The notes beneath the pieces were generated by a model, which ran no database searches, was not told the origin of the DNA, and was given only the letters and a program-made list of their open reading frames with translations. Source: Lachnospiraceae bacterium (GTDB taxonomy: Bacteria; Bacillota; Clostridia; Lachnospirales; Lachnospiraceae). Taken from it: a stretch of 62,297 bases of DNA. This document shows positions 8,136 to 17,217 of the stretch, in pieces; position 1 is the stretch's first letter; each line of letters starts with the position of its first letter. Position numbers and translations under genes: made by a program. The stretch is from assembly GCA_910575835.1 (NCBI GenBank), contig CAJTGB010000027.1, forward strand, positions 1 to 62,297, in the 5' to 3' direction.

Positions 8136-9284
8136 TTATTTATATTCCTCCATCAATACGTCACATGCGCTGAGCGCTAAGAGCTGCACGGAAGTGTGAA
8201 GGTTCTTCTTTCCTTCCTCCCCGCCTGACGCAAGAGCAAATTCTCTGGTATGCGTACCCACATTCTCCTTAAGCTTCACATAGAACTGGATCGACGGAAT
8301 CTCATGAGTCACATTTCCCACATCCGTAGAACCGATTCCCTGTGTCAGATCACGCTCGATGTAATCCTCTCCGATCAGTTCCATATTGCTGCGCACATAC
8401 TGAACCAGTTTTTTATCATTCCGTATGTCCTTAAGAATCTCTCCAAGCTGTTTCTCCTCCACCTCGGTTCCCGTGGCGATCGCCGCACCCTTTGCACAAT
8501 TACGGACGATCTCCACAAGCTCCATCATATATTCATAATCCAGAGCACGGATATTGAACACCGCTTTCGCCTCGTCCGAAACCGTATTATGCGCTGTACC
8601 GCCCTCGGTAATGATTCCGTGTACTCTACTGTAATCCTTGAAATGCAGGCGCATCATATCTACCGCGTGAAACATCAGCTGTATGCCGCTTAACGCATTG
8701 GCCCCGTTCCACGGACAGGCAGCCGCATGGGCAGGTTTCCCTTTGAAGGCAAATTCCATCGTCACACAGGCAAATGATATGTCATCCGGCACGGATGTCT
8801 CCATAGGATGCATCAAAAGAGCCGCATCTACTCCCTTAAACACTCCCTCCCGAACCATGATCGCCTTGCCGCTTCCGTTCTCCTCCGCAGGAGTTCCAAG
8901 CACCTTCAGAATTCCGCCGATTCCATACTTCTCCATAGCTTCCTTAAGTACGATTCCCGCACCTGCCGCAGAAGTGCCGATCAGATTATGTCCGCATCCG
9001 TGTCCGATCTCCGGAAGACAGTCGTATTCTCCCATAAGAACCACCGTCTTCCCCGGTTTCCCGGAATCATAGACCGCCTCAAAGGCTGTCGGCAGGCTTC
9101 CGACCCCTTTCGTCACGTCAAACCCATGCTTTAAAAGGAGCTCACAGAGCGCCGCCTGTGACTTGTATTCCTCAAACGCAAGCTCCGGGTGATTGAAGAT
9201 GTAGCTGCTCGTTTCCTCAAATTCTGTCCTTTTCTCATCTGCTGATGCAATGATATCCTGCTTGATCCTCTCGATAGATTCCAT
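8136..9284 (-). CDS. M20 family amidohydrolase (peptidase-like)
   Basis: The 382-residue cytoplasmic metalloenzyme belongs to the M20/amidohydrolase group that cleaves N-acyl or aminobenzoyl amino acids and dipeptides. Metal-site motifs are GHGCGH at 94-99, the catalytic EE at 134-135 within GTPAEENGSGK, and HP at 159-160. A dimerisation domain fills the middle and the C-terminal part returns to the catalytic domain. It is the last gene of a unit with two membrane proteins and probably acts on what they carry. The exact substrate is not visible; it is closer to the ACY1L2/AbgB side of the family than to aminopeptidases. Confidence 0.88.
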   Translation of the reverse strand: MESIERIKQDIIASADEKRTEFEETSSYIFNHPELAFEEYKSQAALCELLLKHGFDVTKGVGSLPTAFEAVYDSGKPGKTVVLMGEYDCLPEIGHGCGHNLIGTSAAGAGIVLKEAMEKYGIGGILKVLGTPAEENGSGKAIMVREGVFKGVDAALLMHPMETSVPDDISFACVTMEFAFKGKPAHAAACPWNGANALSGIQLMFHAVDMMRLHFKDYSRVHGIITEGGTAHNTVSDEAKAVFNIRALDYEYMMELVEIVRNCAKGAAIATGTEVEEKQLGEILKDIRNDKKLVQYVRSNMELIGEDYIERDLTQGIGSTDVGNVTHEIPSIQFYVKLKENVGTHTREFALASGGEEGKKNLHTSVQLLALSACDVLMEEYK

Positions 9285-9313
9285 CTCTTTTACCGCCTTT
9301 CTGTTAAATTATA

Positions 9314-9805
9314 TTAAATCATTCCGTTCAACGCCAGTACAATATTGGAAATAAGTGCCGAGCCGAAATATGTCGACGCCATAACGACAAATGAGATAAT
9401 GACGATCTTCCAGCTCAATTTCTTGAAGACTTCCAACTGCTCTCCCACCGCGATTCCGGCGAAGGCCAGAAGCGGAAGGCCTACCAGCCCGAATGTATAC
9501 GCCCCCAGAGTTGTTACGATAAAATCACCGACCGGAGACACAGGGATCGTAAGCACGAACGATACCAGCGTCGCCCATGCGAATCCCGGAAGATTCGGCC
9601 TCTTCACTACATTTTTCAGTACAATGGAGACCACTACCATCGCAAAGCTGACAAGCGTTGCTTTGCCAAGATCCGTAAGGCTGTTCCCCACCGAGACTAT
9701 ATGGATTACCGCAATGATACCGTAGATCACGATAACGATCTTAATCTGCTCCAGTATATTCTCAAATGTCGTCATTTCTTTTTCTGTCTGTACCGTATTC
9801 GCCAT
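9314..9805 (-). CDS. Small multi-spanning membrane protein, partner of DUF3100
   Basis: The 163-residue protein has about five hydrophobic helices and no catalytic motif. It is not recognised with confidence. Its ribosome site GGAGGAGG overlaps the end of the DUF3100 gene and only four bases separate the two, so the pair probably forms one membrane complex, as small and large subunits of a transporter do. It lies between the DUF3100 gene and the M20 enzyme in the same transcript. Confidence 0.75.
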   Translation of the reverse strand: MANTVQTEKEMTTFENILEQIKIVIVIYGIIAVIHIVSVGNSLTDLGKATLVSFAMVVVSIVLKNVVKRPNLPGFAWATLVSFVLTIPVSPVGDFIVTTLGAYTFGLVGLPLLAFAGIAVGEQLEVFKKLSWKIVIISFVVMASTYFGSALISNIVLALNGMI

Positions 9806-9809
9806 CTTT

Positions 9810-10655
9810 CTAAACCTCCTCCGGTGCTGCTTTGAATAATTTCATGCGGAGTCTGCTGACTGCCGGATTGACATGCCGGTAATACCAGTTCGCAAGCGGA
9901 AGCGACAGGAACATTTCCACATATACCCCGGTTACTGCCGTCAGAAGCCCGCTCGTTGCGGAATATGCAAGAATCTGTTCTGTATACATCGCCGGCGCTG
10001 CGTCCGCCAGCGCTGCCGTTGCGGCGTTCATCATAGACGCGCTTCCCATTCCTGACGCCATCGCCAGCGCATAAGGATGGAAGCCTATGATCAGCCCGAC
10101 CGGAGCCAGGAAGGAATAGAATAATGTTCCAAACACGCTTCCGCTGATATAAGTTCCAAGCGTCCCCATACCTTCTCTGGATTCCAGACCGTACTTATCA
10201 CCGATGATACCAAGCGCCGTATCACGGCACAGAGAGAAGGTTCCTCCTACCGCGCTTCGCCCAAGTCCGATCAAAAGTCCAAGAGGCAGGGCGATCAGCA
10301 TCGTCATCATATTGCCGGCTTCCTGAAGGATCAGCGCCGGTCCCGCCTTCAGTACGATTCCGATCTGCGGCCCCGCGTTGATTCCGAACATAATTCCCAG
10401 CGGATAGAGTGCAAGTGACAGCAAAAACGGCGCCCTCTTGATCTCCGCACTGCTGATGATCTTTTTCAACGGCGGTATCAGCTTCCCCAACAGCATCGGT
10501 GATAACAGTATTCCCATAATAATGACCCAGATCATCGTCAGGATCGTAACGCCGATTCCCGCCACCTCGAATTTCAACGGTCCGATCAATTCCGCAAGTA
10601 CGCATAGCACAACCGCTGCTATCATACAATTTACTGTACCCGTTTTTTGTTTCAT
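9810..10655 (-). CDS. DUF3100 family membrane protein, likely transporter
   Basis: The protein has 281 residues and eight or more hydrophobic helices, with glycine-rich stretches such as GLLIGLGRSAVGGTFSLCRD and YALAMASGMGSASMMNAA that are typical of the family. A GGAGGG site precedes ATG 10655. DUF3100 proteins have no proven role, but position beside an M20 amidohydrolase, a DUF1177 protein and a PucR regulator suggests uptake of the substrate of this pathway. It is the first gene of the minus-strand unit and diverges from the DUF1177 gene. Confidence 0.75.
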   Translation of the reverse strand: MKQKTGTVNCMIAAVVLCVLAELIGPLKFEVAGIGVTILTMIWVIIMGILLSPMLLGKLIPPLKKIISSAEIKRAPFLLSLALYPLGIMFGINAGPQIGIVLKAGPALILQEAGNMMTMLIALPLGLLIGLGRSAVGGTFSLCRDTALGIIGDKYGLESREGMGTLGTYISGSVFGTLFYSFLAPVGLIIGFHPYALAMASGMGSASMMNAATAALADAAPAMYTEQILAYSATSGLLTAVTGVYVEMFLSLPLANWYYRHVNPAVSRLRMKLFKAAPEEV

Positions 10656-10907
10656 TTTTGATTTCCCTCCATTCTTTCACTTCTTGCACAAGTATAGCAT
10701 TGCCATTTTTTAAGCTCAACGCTTTCCATGCACCAGAAAAAAACCATTTTTTGTGCACCGTGCATAATATCCTTTACCTATATATTCTTTTATGTGCATA
10801 ACGCCCAATATCTCATTCTCTTTTTTAGGCATGAACCGCATCGACTTTCAATATGCCCGGTGTTAGACTAGCGTATAGAAAACATCACAGAAAAGAGGGA
10901 ACGCAAC
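10656..10907. promoter_or_regulatory. Divergent control region with repeated TGCAC/TGCAT motifs
   Basis: The region between the divergent DUF3100 and DUF1177 genes holds several related short motifs: ATGCACC, TTGTGCACCGTGCAT and ATGTGCAT. GTGCAC is itself a palindrome. They could be sites for the PucR regulator encoded 1.2 kb away. This link is inference. Confidence 0.4.
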
Positions 10908-11852
10908 ATGTTATTCAAACAATTGATCGATGCATACGAAATTATAGACAGCAGCCGCGCAGACGGCGAACGGGTCGCAGATTATCTGAAAATGATCCGT
11001 CCCAGCGCTCAAATCAAAGTATATCCTCTGGTCGGACCAAATGGTTCCACCGATATGCTTAAGGTCATGATCCCGGGAGTGATCGGCAAATCAAAGGGTG
11101 GCAGCGCTCCGACGATCGGCCTTCTCGGAAGGCTTGGAGGCCTTGGCGCCAGACCGGAACGGATCGGGTATGTATCCGACGGCGACGGTGCGCTGGTCGC
11201 CATCGCGCTTGCAGCCAAGCTCCTCAGTATGCAGAACAAAGGCGACTTTCTGGACGGAGACGTGATGATCTCCACCCACATTTGCCCGGACGCTCCTACC
11301 GCTCCGCACAAACCCGTGCCGTTTATGGGTTCGCCTGTGGAAATGTCCCAGGTCAACACAGAAGAGCTCTCACCGGAGCTGGATGCGGTACTGTCCGTTG
11401 ATACTACCAAAGGAAACCGCATTATGAATGCAAGAGGATTCGCTATATCCCCTACGGTAAAGGAAGGCTATATTCTGCGCACTTCCGAAGATCTGCTGGA
11501 TATCATGCAGATCACCACAGGCAAGCTGCCCCGCGTATTCGCCCTGACACAGCAGGACATCACTCCTTACGGAAACGACCTCTATCATATCAACAGTATC
11601 CTTCAGCCTGCAACCGCCACAAAAGCTCCTGTCGTAGGCGTTGCCGTTACCACTGAGACGGTCGTACCCGGCTGCGCGACCGGAGCAAGCCATATGGAGG
11701 ATCTCGACGAGGCAGCAAGGTTCATGTTAGAGACGGCCAAAGCCTTCGGAAAGGGCACGTTAAAATTCTACGACGAAGATGAATTCTCACGGATCCAAAG
11801 CCTCTATGGCTCTATGAATCATTTTCAGACTCTCGGCGCCTCACAGAAGTAA
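10908..11852 (+). CDS. DUF1177 family protein
   Basis: The 314-residue soluble protein matches the DUF1177 family in its glycine-rich N-terminal half (GLLGRLGGLGARPERIGYVSDG starts near residue 70; only the core is named here) and in HICPDAPTAPHKPVPFMGSP. The pattern of Asp, His and Glu residues (SDGDGA, STHICPD, VSVDTTKG-like) resembles peptidase or amidohydrolase folds, and it may be a metal-dependent hydrolase. It diverges from the DUF3100/M20 genes and the PucR gene faces it. Ribosome site GAGGG lies eight bases before the ATG. No enzymatic role has been established for the family to my knowledge. Confidence 0.8.
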   Translation: MLFKQLIDAYEIIDSSRADGERVADYLKMIRPSAQIKVYPLVGPNGSTDMLKVMIPGVIGKSKGGSAPTIGLLGRLGGLGARPERIGYVSDGDGALVAIALAAKLLSMQNKGDFLDGDVMISTHICPDAPTAPHKPVPFMGSPVEMSQVNTEELSPELDAVLSVDTTKGNRIMNARGFAISPTVKEGYILRTSEDLLDIMQITTGKLPRVFALTQQDITPYGNDLYHINSILQPATATKAPVVGVAVTTETVVPGCATGASHMEDLDEAARFMLETAKAFGKGTLKFYDEDEFSRIQSLYGSMNHFQTLGASQK

Positions 11853-11887
11853 GCATACCCGCCGGACGGACAGACTCCGTTCGGCAA

Positions 11888-12009
11888 GGTATAGATGAAT
11901 GGATGGAAGTCCGTCCGCCCGATGGACATGTATTACGGTGTGCCCTTGGGTATAGATGAATGGATGGAAGTCCATCCGCCCCGAAAGGGGCATGAATTAC
12001 AGGATGCCC
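11888..12009. repeat. Two 61-bp direct repeats with a palindromic core
   Basis: Two copies, starting at 11888 and 11949, begin GGTATAGATGAATGGATGG. The second holds the perfect palindrome GGATGGA-AG-TCCATCC; in the first one base of the arm differs. They lie between the convergent DUF1177 and pucR genes and look like short intergenic palindromic repeats. Confidence 0.7.
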
Positions 12010-12022
12010 GATAGGGTACAAA

Positions 12023-12063
12023 AAAAGAGTCCGGCAGTTATACTCCTTCTGCCGGGCTCTTTT
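12023..12063. terminator. Bidirectional terminator between DUF1177 and pucR
   Basis: AAAAGAGTCCGGCAG pairs with CTGCCGGGCTCTTTT with one wobble around an 11-base loop. A and T runs on the two flanks let it serve both convergent genes. Confidence 0.88.
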
Positions 12064-12076
12064 GATTGCCCATTAT

Positions 12077-13294
12077 TCACAGAAACCTTCTTAAATGAAG
12101 CGCAAGGGATAATTCCAGTATACTGTTCGGATCCGACAGATTATATCCGGTCAGATGCTCGATCTTCTTGATCCGGTACATCAGCGTATTCCTGTGCAGA
12201 TACAGGCTCGTCGCGGTCATATTTCTTGCTCCCAGATGATTCACAAATATCTCCAGCGTCTCCAGAAGATTGCTCTCGTTCTCCTCGTCATATCTGATCA
12301 GCGCATCCAGCTTGCTTGCCGCATAATCCCGGCAGACCTGCTGCTTGCTGATATCCTTAAGCATCCTCCAATAGCCGGCCTTCTCGATACACACGACCCG
12401 CTGGCCGCTTTGGCTTCTGGCGATCTCCACTGCATCCCGGGCCTCCCGGTAGACATCCTGGAACGCCTGATAGGAGACTCCCTGTCCTGATACGCCGACG
12501 GTCATATCACAGCCGCTTCTCTGTGAAATATACTCCTGGATCCGCTCAAAGCATCCCTGATCGAACTCCTCTTCCGCCTTCAGGATACACGGAAAGCTTC
12601 CATTGTTAGATAAGACTACTCCTGTGCATTTCTCGGCGGACAGCCCCTCTCTGATGTTGCCTTCTATTTTTTCCAGCTGCTCTTCCACTTCCTCTTCCGG
12701 AAGCTCCTTAAGCCTGTCTCCTAACTCTCCCGCCTCTAAGAGCATGACCCGGTACGGCGGCTTAGGCCATCTCTGTTCACTGATCCGAAGATTGCTCTCC
12801 TCTTCATATGTGACGTTACCGGTCAGGAGATCTATAAAAAGCCTCTTGTCTGCCTCACGCCTGTTATACCTTGCAAGCCGGGACTTCATCTTGTCTATCA
12901 GGTTATTCTGTGATTTTACCAGCGCTTCCATCACCGCATAATTCAGCTCTATAAACGGAAGCTCTTCCGGTATCAGGATGATCGGGAAACGGAACTCCTC
13001 AGCCAGCTTTAACGCGTCCTTAAGATACTGTCCGATAAACCGCGACTTGATCGCAAGCGCGGCAGCCTTAGCCTTGTTCAGGTTGCGGATCAGCGCGAGA
13101 ATCTCTTCCCTGGTCCCGCTGCACGCATAGCCGGTCGTAATATAGAGCACGTTGGGGCGCATCCACGCCGTCATATCGGGAATCTCTATACAATCCACAT
13201 AGCGCACGACTCTATTGAGTCTCTCTTTGCCCACTGCAAGGGTACATCCCTTTGCCTGTGCGATCTCCAATACATCCTTCACTGTAATTGCCAA
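12077..13294 (-). CDS. PucR family transcriptional regulator
   Basis: The regulator has 405 residues. The N-terminal half is the PucR domain (TVKDVLEIAQAKGCTLAVG), a middle GGDEF-like region follows, and the C-terminal end is the PucR helix-turn-helix: TATSLYLHRNTLMYRIKKIE near residues 357-376. Relatives control purine, amino-acid or peptide breakdown genes. The start was set at the TTG at 13294 because AGGAGGG lies eight bases before it; an upstream ATG adds 21 basic residues with no site. It sits beside the DUF1177/DUF3100/M20 genes and is the best candidate for their regulator. Confidence 0.88.
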   Translation of the reverse strand: MAITVKDVLEIAQAKGCTLAVGKERLNRVVRYVDCIEIPDMTAWMRPNVLYITTGYACSGTREEILALIRNLNKAKAAALAIKSRFIGQYLKDALKLAEEFRFPIILIPEELPFIELNYAVMEALVKSQNNLIDKMKSRLARYNRREADKRLFIDLLTGNVTYEEESNLRISEQRWPKPPYRVMLLEAGELGDRLKELPEEEVEEQLEKIEGNIREGLSAEKCTGVVLSNNGSFPCILKAEEEFDQGCFERIQEYISQRSGCDMTVGVSGQGVSYQAFQDVYREARDAVEIARSQSGQRVVCIEKAGYWRMLKDISKQQVCRDYAASKLDALIRYDEENESNLLETLEIFVNHLGARNMTATSLYLHRNTLMYRIKKIEHLTGYNLSDPNSILELSLALHLRRFL

Positions 13295-13392
13295 TCTTAC
13301 CACCCTCCTGCCGAATCGGCTCAATGGTTTCCTCCTTGACTGCACTGTTTCCATCATAACAGACCCTTACAGTAAAATCAAGAGACGATGTA

Positions 13393-14580
13393 TTATGCCG
13401 CCTCAGACTCTATCTTTCTGCAGAGGATAATTCCGATCAATAATATCAAGGGAAACAGAACCGCTGCCAGAACCCCCTTCTTCAAATCGTCACCCAATAC
13501 ACCGGACACCATTCCAACCACCGTCGGCCCGCCGGAGCAGCCCACGTCTCCGCCTAGGGCCAAAAACGCAAACATAGCCGTCCCACCTCTCGGCAATGCC
13601 GCTGACGCCTTGCTGAAGGTTCCCGGCCACATAATCCCAACCGACATCCCGCAGACCGCGCAGGCTGCCAGGCTAAGCAGCGGAACCGGTATAAGGGAAA
13701 TCCCCAGATAAGACAGAATACACAGGCAGCTGCTATAGATCATGAACTTCTCCAGATGGATACGGTCACCGTATTTCCCGTAGAATAACCTGGACATCCC
13801 CATCAGAACCGCAAATGCCATCGGCCCGGCCAGATCACCCGCCGTCTTAGAGATCCCAAGCCCCTTCTCCGCTAATGTGGAAGCCCATTGACTGACCGCC
13901 TGTTCGCTTGCCCCTGCGCATATCATCATGATAAGCAAGACCCAAAATACTTTGATCTTAAACAATTCCTTCAGCCGTAACCCCGTCTCTCCCTCTTCCA
14001 TCAGCGGTGCGATCGGGACCTTGGTAAATGCAAAGGCATTCGCGATCGGGATAAGCGCCCATATCACCGCCAGTATTTTCCAATTCTCAATGCCTGCCGT
14101 ATAAAAAAATAATGTTGAGATCAGTACAACTCCCGCATGGCCCCAACAATAAAAAGAATGCAGCATACTCATCGCCTTCTCTTTATTATCCGAGGGACAC
14201 GCCTCCACGACCGGACTGACAAGAACTTCTAAGAGCCCTCCGCCGACAGCATAGATCATGACCGCGATTAAAATCCCGGCAAAAGGAGACGGCAGCATCT
14301 CCGGCAGGACCGTAAGCAGTATCAATCCGGCCGCCGCTAACACATGGGCTGCCACCATCGAAATACGATACCCTATCTTATCCACAAATCCGACCGAAAG
14401 AAGGTCGACCAATAACTGTATTCCGAAGTTAAAAGTCACCAGAAGCGTAATCTGGGACAATAAGATATCATAGTTTCTCTGGAAAAATAAGAACAGCAGC
14501 GGGGTAAAATTGTTAACTGCTGCCTGCACGATATAACCTGTGAAACAGGCTGTGATCGTTTTATTATATTGATTGTCCAT
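13393..14580 (-). CDS. MFS transporter
   Basis: The protein has about 395 residues and 12 hydrophobic helices, with the short loop after helix two (VGFVDKIGYR) that resembles the MFS motif A. It resembles sugar or drug MFS carriers of the FucP-like sort; the substrate is unknown. The second ATG (14580) has a GAGG site eight bases before it; the first ATG, at 14586, is only two bases from that site. It follows a GNAT gene on the same strand with an 18-base gap, so the two may be co-transcribed. Confidence 0.85.
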   Translation of the reverse strand: MDNQYNKTITACFTGYIVQAAVNNFTPLLFLFFQRNYDILLSQITLLVTFNFGIQLLVDLLSVGFVDKIGYRISMVAAHVLAAAGLILLTVLPEMLPSPFAGILIAVMIYAVGGGLLEVLVSPVVEACPSDNKEKAMSMLHSFYCWGHAGVVLISTLFFYTAGIENWKILAVIWALIPIANAFAFTKVPIAPLMEEGETGLRLKELFKIKVFWVLLIMMICAGASEQAVSQWASTLAEKGLGISKTAGDLAGPMAFAVLMGMSRLFYGKYGDRIHLEKFMIYSSCLCILSYLGISLIPVPLLSLAACAVCGMSVGIMWPGTFSKASAALPRGGTAMFAFLALGGDVGCSGGPTVVGMVSGVLGDDLKKGVLAAVLFPLILLIGIILCRKIESEAA

Positions 14581-14598
14581 CTTCATTGCCTCTTAAAT

Positions 14599-15102
14599 CT
14601 ATCTCTTTATTCTGGTATAAATCTCCCGTTCATCTTCATGATGAATATACGCACCATTTTTCATCTGTACTCTAAGCGATGCAGGATTATCCTTGTGAAC
14701 AGACATATAAATCTCATCCTCACGAATCATCTGCCACGCCTTTTCTACCGTCAGTTTCAAGCCTATGGAGGCGTACCCCTTTCCTCTGAATTCCTTCTTG
14801 ATCCCATATCCTATATGTCCTGCACCTTTTGCCAGTTCCTCCGTAAGCCAATGCCGTATTCTGAACCATCCGACAATAATATTATCTTCCCACAGGAAAA
14901 ATTCTGTCTCCGGCACCCATCCTTCCTGAAGTCCGACACCCTTCGCCGCATCGATATAACCCGGCAAAATCTTGTATGTAAATTCGTCTTTGGTGCATCC
15001 GGCTTCAGGATTTGTAAACCCATTCTCGTTCTCGGGAGTGCTTGTTACAAACTCATATTCTTGCTCTAAATCTTCCATATTTGCTTCTTTTAGATATAGC
15101 AT
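14599..15102 (-). CDS. GNAT family N-acetyltransferase
   Basis: The 167-residue enzyme carries the acetyl-CoA loop KEFRGKGYASIGLKL near residues 105-119 and the typical C-terminal VHKDNPASLRVQMKNGAY. GNAT enzymes move an acetyl group to amines of small molecules or proteins. The acceptor is unknown. GGAGG lies before the ATG. It is one of three GNAT genes in 2.4 kb, all on the minus strand. Confidence 0.88.
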   Translation of the reverse strand: MLYLKEANMEDLEQEYEFVTSTPENENGFTNPEAGCTKDEFTYKILPGYIDAAKGVGLQEGWVPETEFFLWEDNIIVGWFRIRHWLTEELAKGAGHIGYGIKKEFRGKGYASIGLKLTVEKAWQMIREDEIYMSVHKDNPASLRVQMKNGAYIHHEDEREIYTRIKR

Positions 15103-15149
15103 ATCGTTTCCTCCATAGTTTAAGTCTGCATTTCCCTTTACAGGGAAAA

Positions 15150-15347
15150 TTACGCATGTGACAGTTGCGGAAAGAACAGCTTTTCTTTTTCAATACTTTC
15201 CAAATCTCTTCCGCAAAAGAACAGACGGGTATCATTTGTATCATCACAGACCGATGCTTCAAACATATCAAGATCGTCAGAAACAGGCGTGAATCCAAGC
15301 ATCAGAGAATTATATGCGGCATCAATATGAGCAACTATCTCTTTCAT
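15150..15347 (-). CDS. Small acidic protein of unknown function
   Basis: The 65-residue protein is acidic with a central DDLDMFEASVCDDTNDTRLFF stretch (named in part). It is not recognised. Its ATG overlaps the stop of the upstream GNAT gene in an ATGA arrangement, suggesting coupled translation. No other frame in this gap is more convincing. It could equally be a chance open frame after the GNAT gene. Confidence 0.4.
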   Translation of the reverse strand: MKEIVAHIDAAYNSLMLGFTPVSDDLDMFEASVCDDTNDTRLFFCGRDLESIEKEKLFFPQLSHA

Positions 15348-16024
15348 TGAAATATATTGCTAATAACACTATTGAGAATAAGAGTATCTTTTGATTTCTC
15401 CATAACAGCAAAACAGTCCAGATCATCTGCATAATATACATCGTGCAGATCAGCCGTGTAAAACATCTGCAATCCAAATTTGTTGATGTGTTCCAAAGCT
15501 GAATTTACGGCACTGTTTCTTACAGCATCCATATATTTCTGTTTCATCTGTTCGTCCTGCCCGCACACTTTTCTGAAAACAGCGCCTCCTTTCACGCTGC
15601 CTGGCCACTCCTTTTTTAAAGAATATTGATATTGACCGCTTTCTTTAAATCCTGCTTTTCGATAGAAACCTAATGCGTCCAAGTTACTGAACAAATAGAC
15701 TCCGTCGCAATTATCTTCATATTCTTTTAATACATGTTCGACCAGCTTTCCTGCAAGTCCCCGCATTCGGAACGCCTCGTCCGTCATAACGGTTCCAAGC
15801 TGTATGTAATACTTAGGGACTCCGTTTTGAATAAAATGCATTCTGTTTGCTGATACATTTGCCAGGATTTTTCCATCCTGTATAAATGAATACGGAATAT
15901 AGTCGCCCTCAAAATATCCTCCGGCCATCCAATCTTCAAAATCAAATCCATAGGTCTTCTGTGTTAGTGCATTTAGTTTATGCCGCAGCATGTCATTTTC
16001 CATATAATCAAAAATGAGTTCCAT
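15344..16024 (-). CDS. GNAT family N-acetyltransferase
   Basis: The protein has 226 residues. An acetyltransferase core is present: QLGTVMTDEAFRMRGLAGKL is the acetyl-CoA loop near residues 77-96, followed by YLFSNLDALGFYRKAGFKE. The C-terminal 80 residues may bind a second ligand, as in Eis-like proteins, but this is not certain. The acceptor is unknown. It overlaps the small acidic gene by four bases and follows the third GNAT gene after 16 bases. Confidence 0.85.
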   Translation of the reverse strand: MELIFDYMENDMLRHKLNALTQKTYGFDFEDWMAGGYFEGDYIPYSFIQDGKILANVSANRMHFIQNGVPKYYIQLGTVMTDEAFRMRGLAGKLVEHVLKEYEDNCDGVYLFSNLDALGFYRKAGFKESGQYQYSLKKEWPGSVKGGAVFRKVCGQDEQMKQKYMDAVRNSAVNSALEHINKFGLQMFYTADLHDVYYADDLDCFAVMEKSKDTLILNSVISNIFQ

Positions 16025-16040
16025 AATTCAGCCTTTCTTT

Positions 16041-17042
16041 TTATATCAATTTCTCATAAAGATTGTACCAGGGAATCCCAAACGCTTCATATCCCAGACT
16101 TACGGTTCCGATCAACTGATATCCGCATTTTTGATAAAGCTGCTCCGCGGGGAAGTTATCTTTTACCACATCAAGCCTGATGCTTACGCAGTATTCTTTC
16201 CGCGCCGTCTGTTCCGCAAACATTAATAGTTCCGTTCCTATACCGCACTTTAAGAAAGCAGGGTGGACGGCAAGAATATAAACTACATAAATGCGGCTAT
16301 AATCATCTTCGGTCAACCACCTGCCGTTGCTATATCCCTCTTCCGGCTCATGTTTTAAAATCATTGAACCTACAGTCTGATCTCCAAGCCGTGCAATGTA
16401 CAGCGCATCTTCCATTAACCCCTTTTCGGCATCGCAGCGAGCCGGATAGATACCCTTTTTCCATCCGGGATAATTCTTGTGTGTTTCTAAGTAACCGCAT
16501 ATGTCTCCGTACAGCTTCTCAATCTGATCAAGGTCCGCTTCCGAAGCCTTTTTAATCTGAATATCCGGTTTCATACCTGACTCCTCTCCTTCTACATTTT
16601 CAAAAATATCTATGACATAATGGTATTCATCACGGGAATCGAGACCGCATTCCAATATGCGGCTCAGATCTGTTTCTGCAAGCAAAAAGCCCACGGTATC
16701 TTCATCTATCCGCCATAAAGAGGACACGGCGCTCTTTAAATCTAATATCTTGATTTTACTCCATAACCCGCAAAAAAGATAATACTCACCCTTCTCCCTC
16801 AACTCCATAGTGTCTATGATCCAGGAGAAAATCTTTTCTTTTGGGGATTTATACGGCAGCTTACTATAAGGTTCCAGGTTATATTCAAATGTGGAAAAGT
16901 ACGCCGAACACAGCTCATTCAGCGCCGGATTTTCGTTTTCTCCGAAGAGCTTTAACAGAGCAATGCCTGATATTTGCTTTAGCTTGTTTTTCGCGGACTG
17001 TATAGCCAGTTTACGCGCAATTATCTTCTGCCTTTCAGTCAT
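16041..17042 (-). CDS. Two-domain protein with C-terminal GNAT acetyltransferase
   Basis: The 333-residue protein has a GNAT domain in the last 160 residues (DIQIKKASEADLDQIEKLY, then VYILAVHPAFLKCGIGTELL as the acetyl-CoA loop). The N-terminal 170 residues form a separate, mostly helical domain that I do not recognise. GGAG precedes the ATG. It leads the run of three GNAT genes. The acceptor is unknown. Confidence 0.82.
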   Translation of the reverse strand: MTERQKIIARKLAIQSAKNKLKQISGIALLKLFGENENPALNELCSAYFSTFEYNLEPYSKLPYKSPKEKIFSWIIDTMELREKGEYYLFCGLWSKIKILDLKSAVSSLWRIDEDTVGFLLAETDLSRILECGLDSRDEYHYVIDIFENVEGEESGMKPDIQIKKASEADLDQIEKLYGDICGYLETHKNYPGWKKGIYPARCDAEKGLMEDALYIARLGDQTVGSMILKHEPEEGYSNGRWLTEDDYSRIYVVYILAVHPAFLKCGIGTELLMFAEQTARKEYCVSIRLDVVKDNFPAEQLYQKCGYQLIGTVSLGYEAFGIPWYNLYEKLI

Positions 17043-17217
17043 GATTTATCATCTCCAATCCTGCAGAAATCGAACTACTGAATCGCCCGGTCCGTGCCAG
17101 CCTTGTTCGCCGATCACATCCATTAAAAACGGTGTAAAGCCTTTCTTCAATCGTCGAGGTATTTTGTCGAGGTATTTATTGTACAGGTTATCCGGCCTGG
17201 TAACCTTGATATACAGA

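Noticed and set aside
15053-15298. 81-codon minus frame overlapping the small acidic gene
   Set aside because: It overlaps the GNAT start in another frame, has no ribosome site, and is basic with many Cys and Arg residues typical of shadows.
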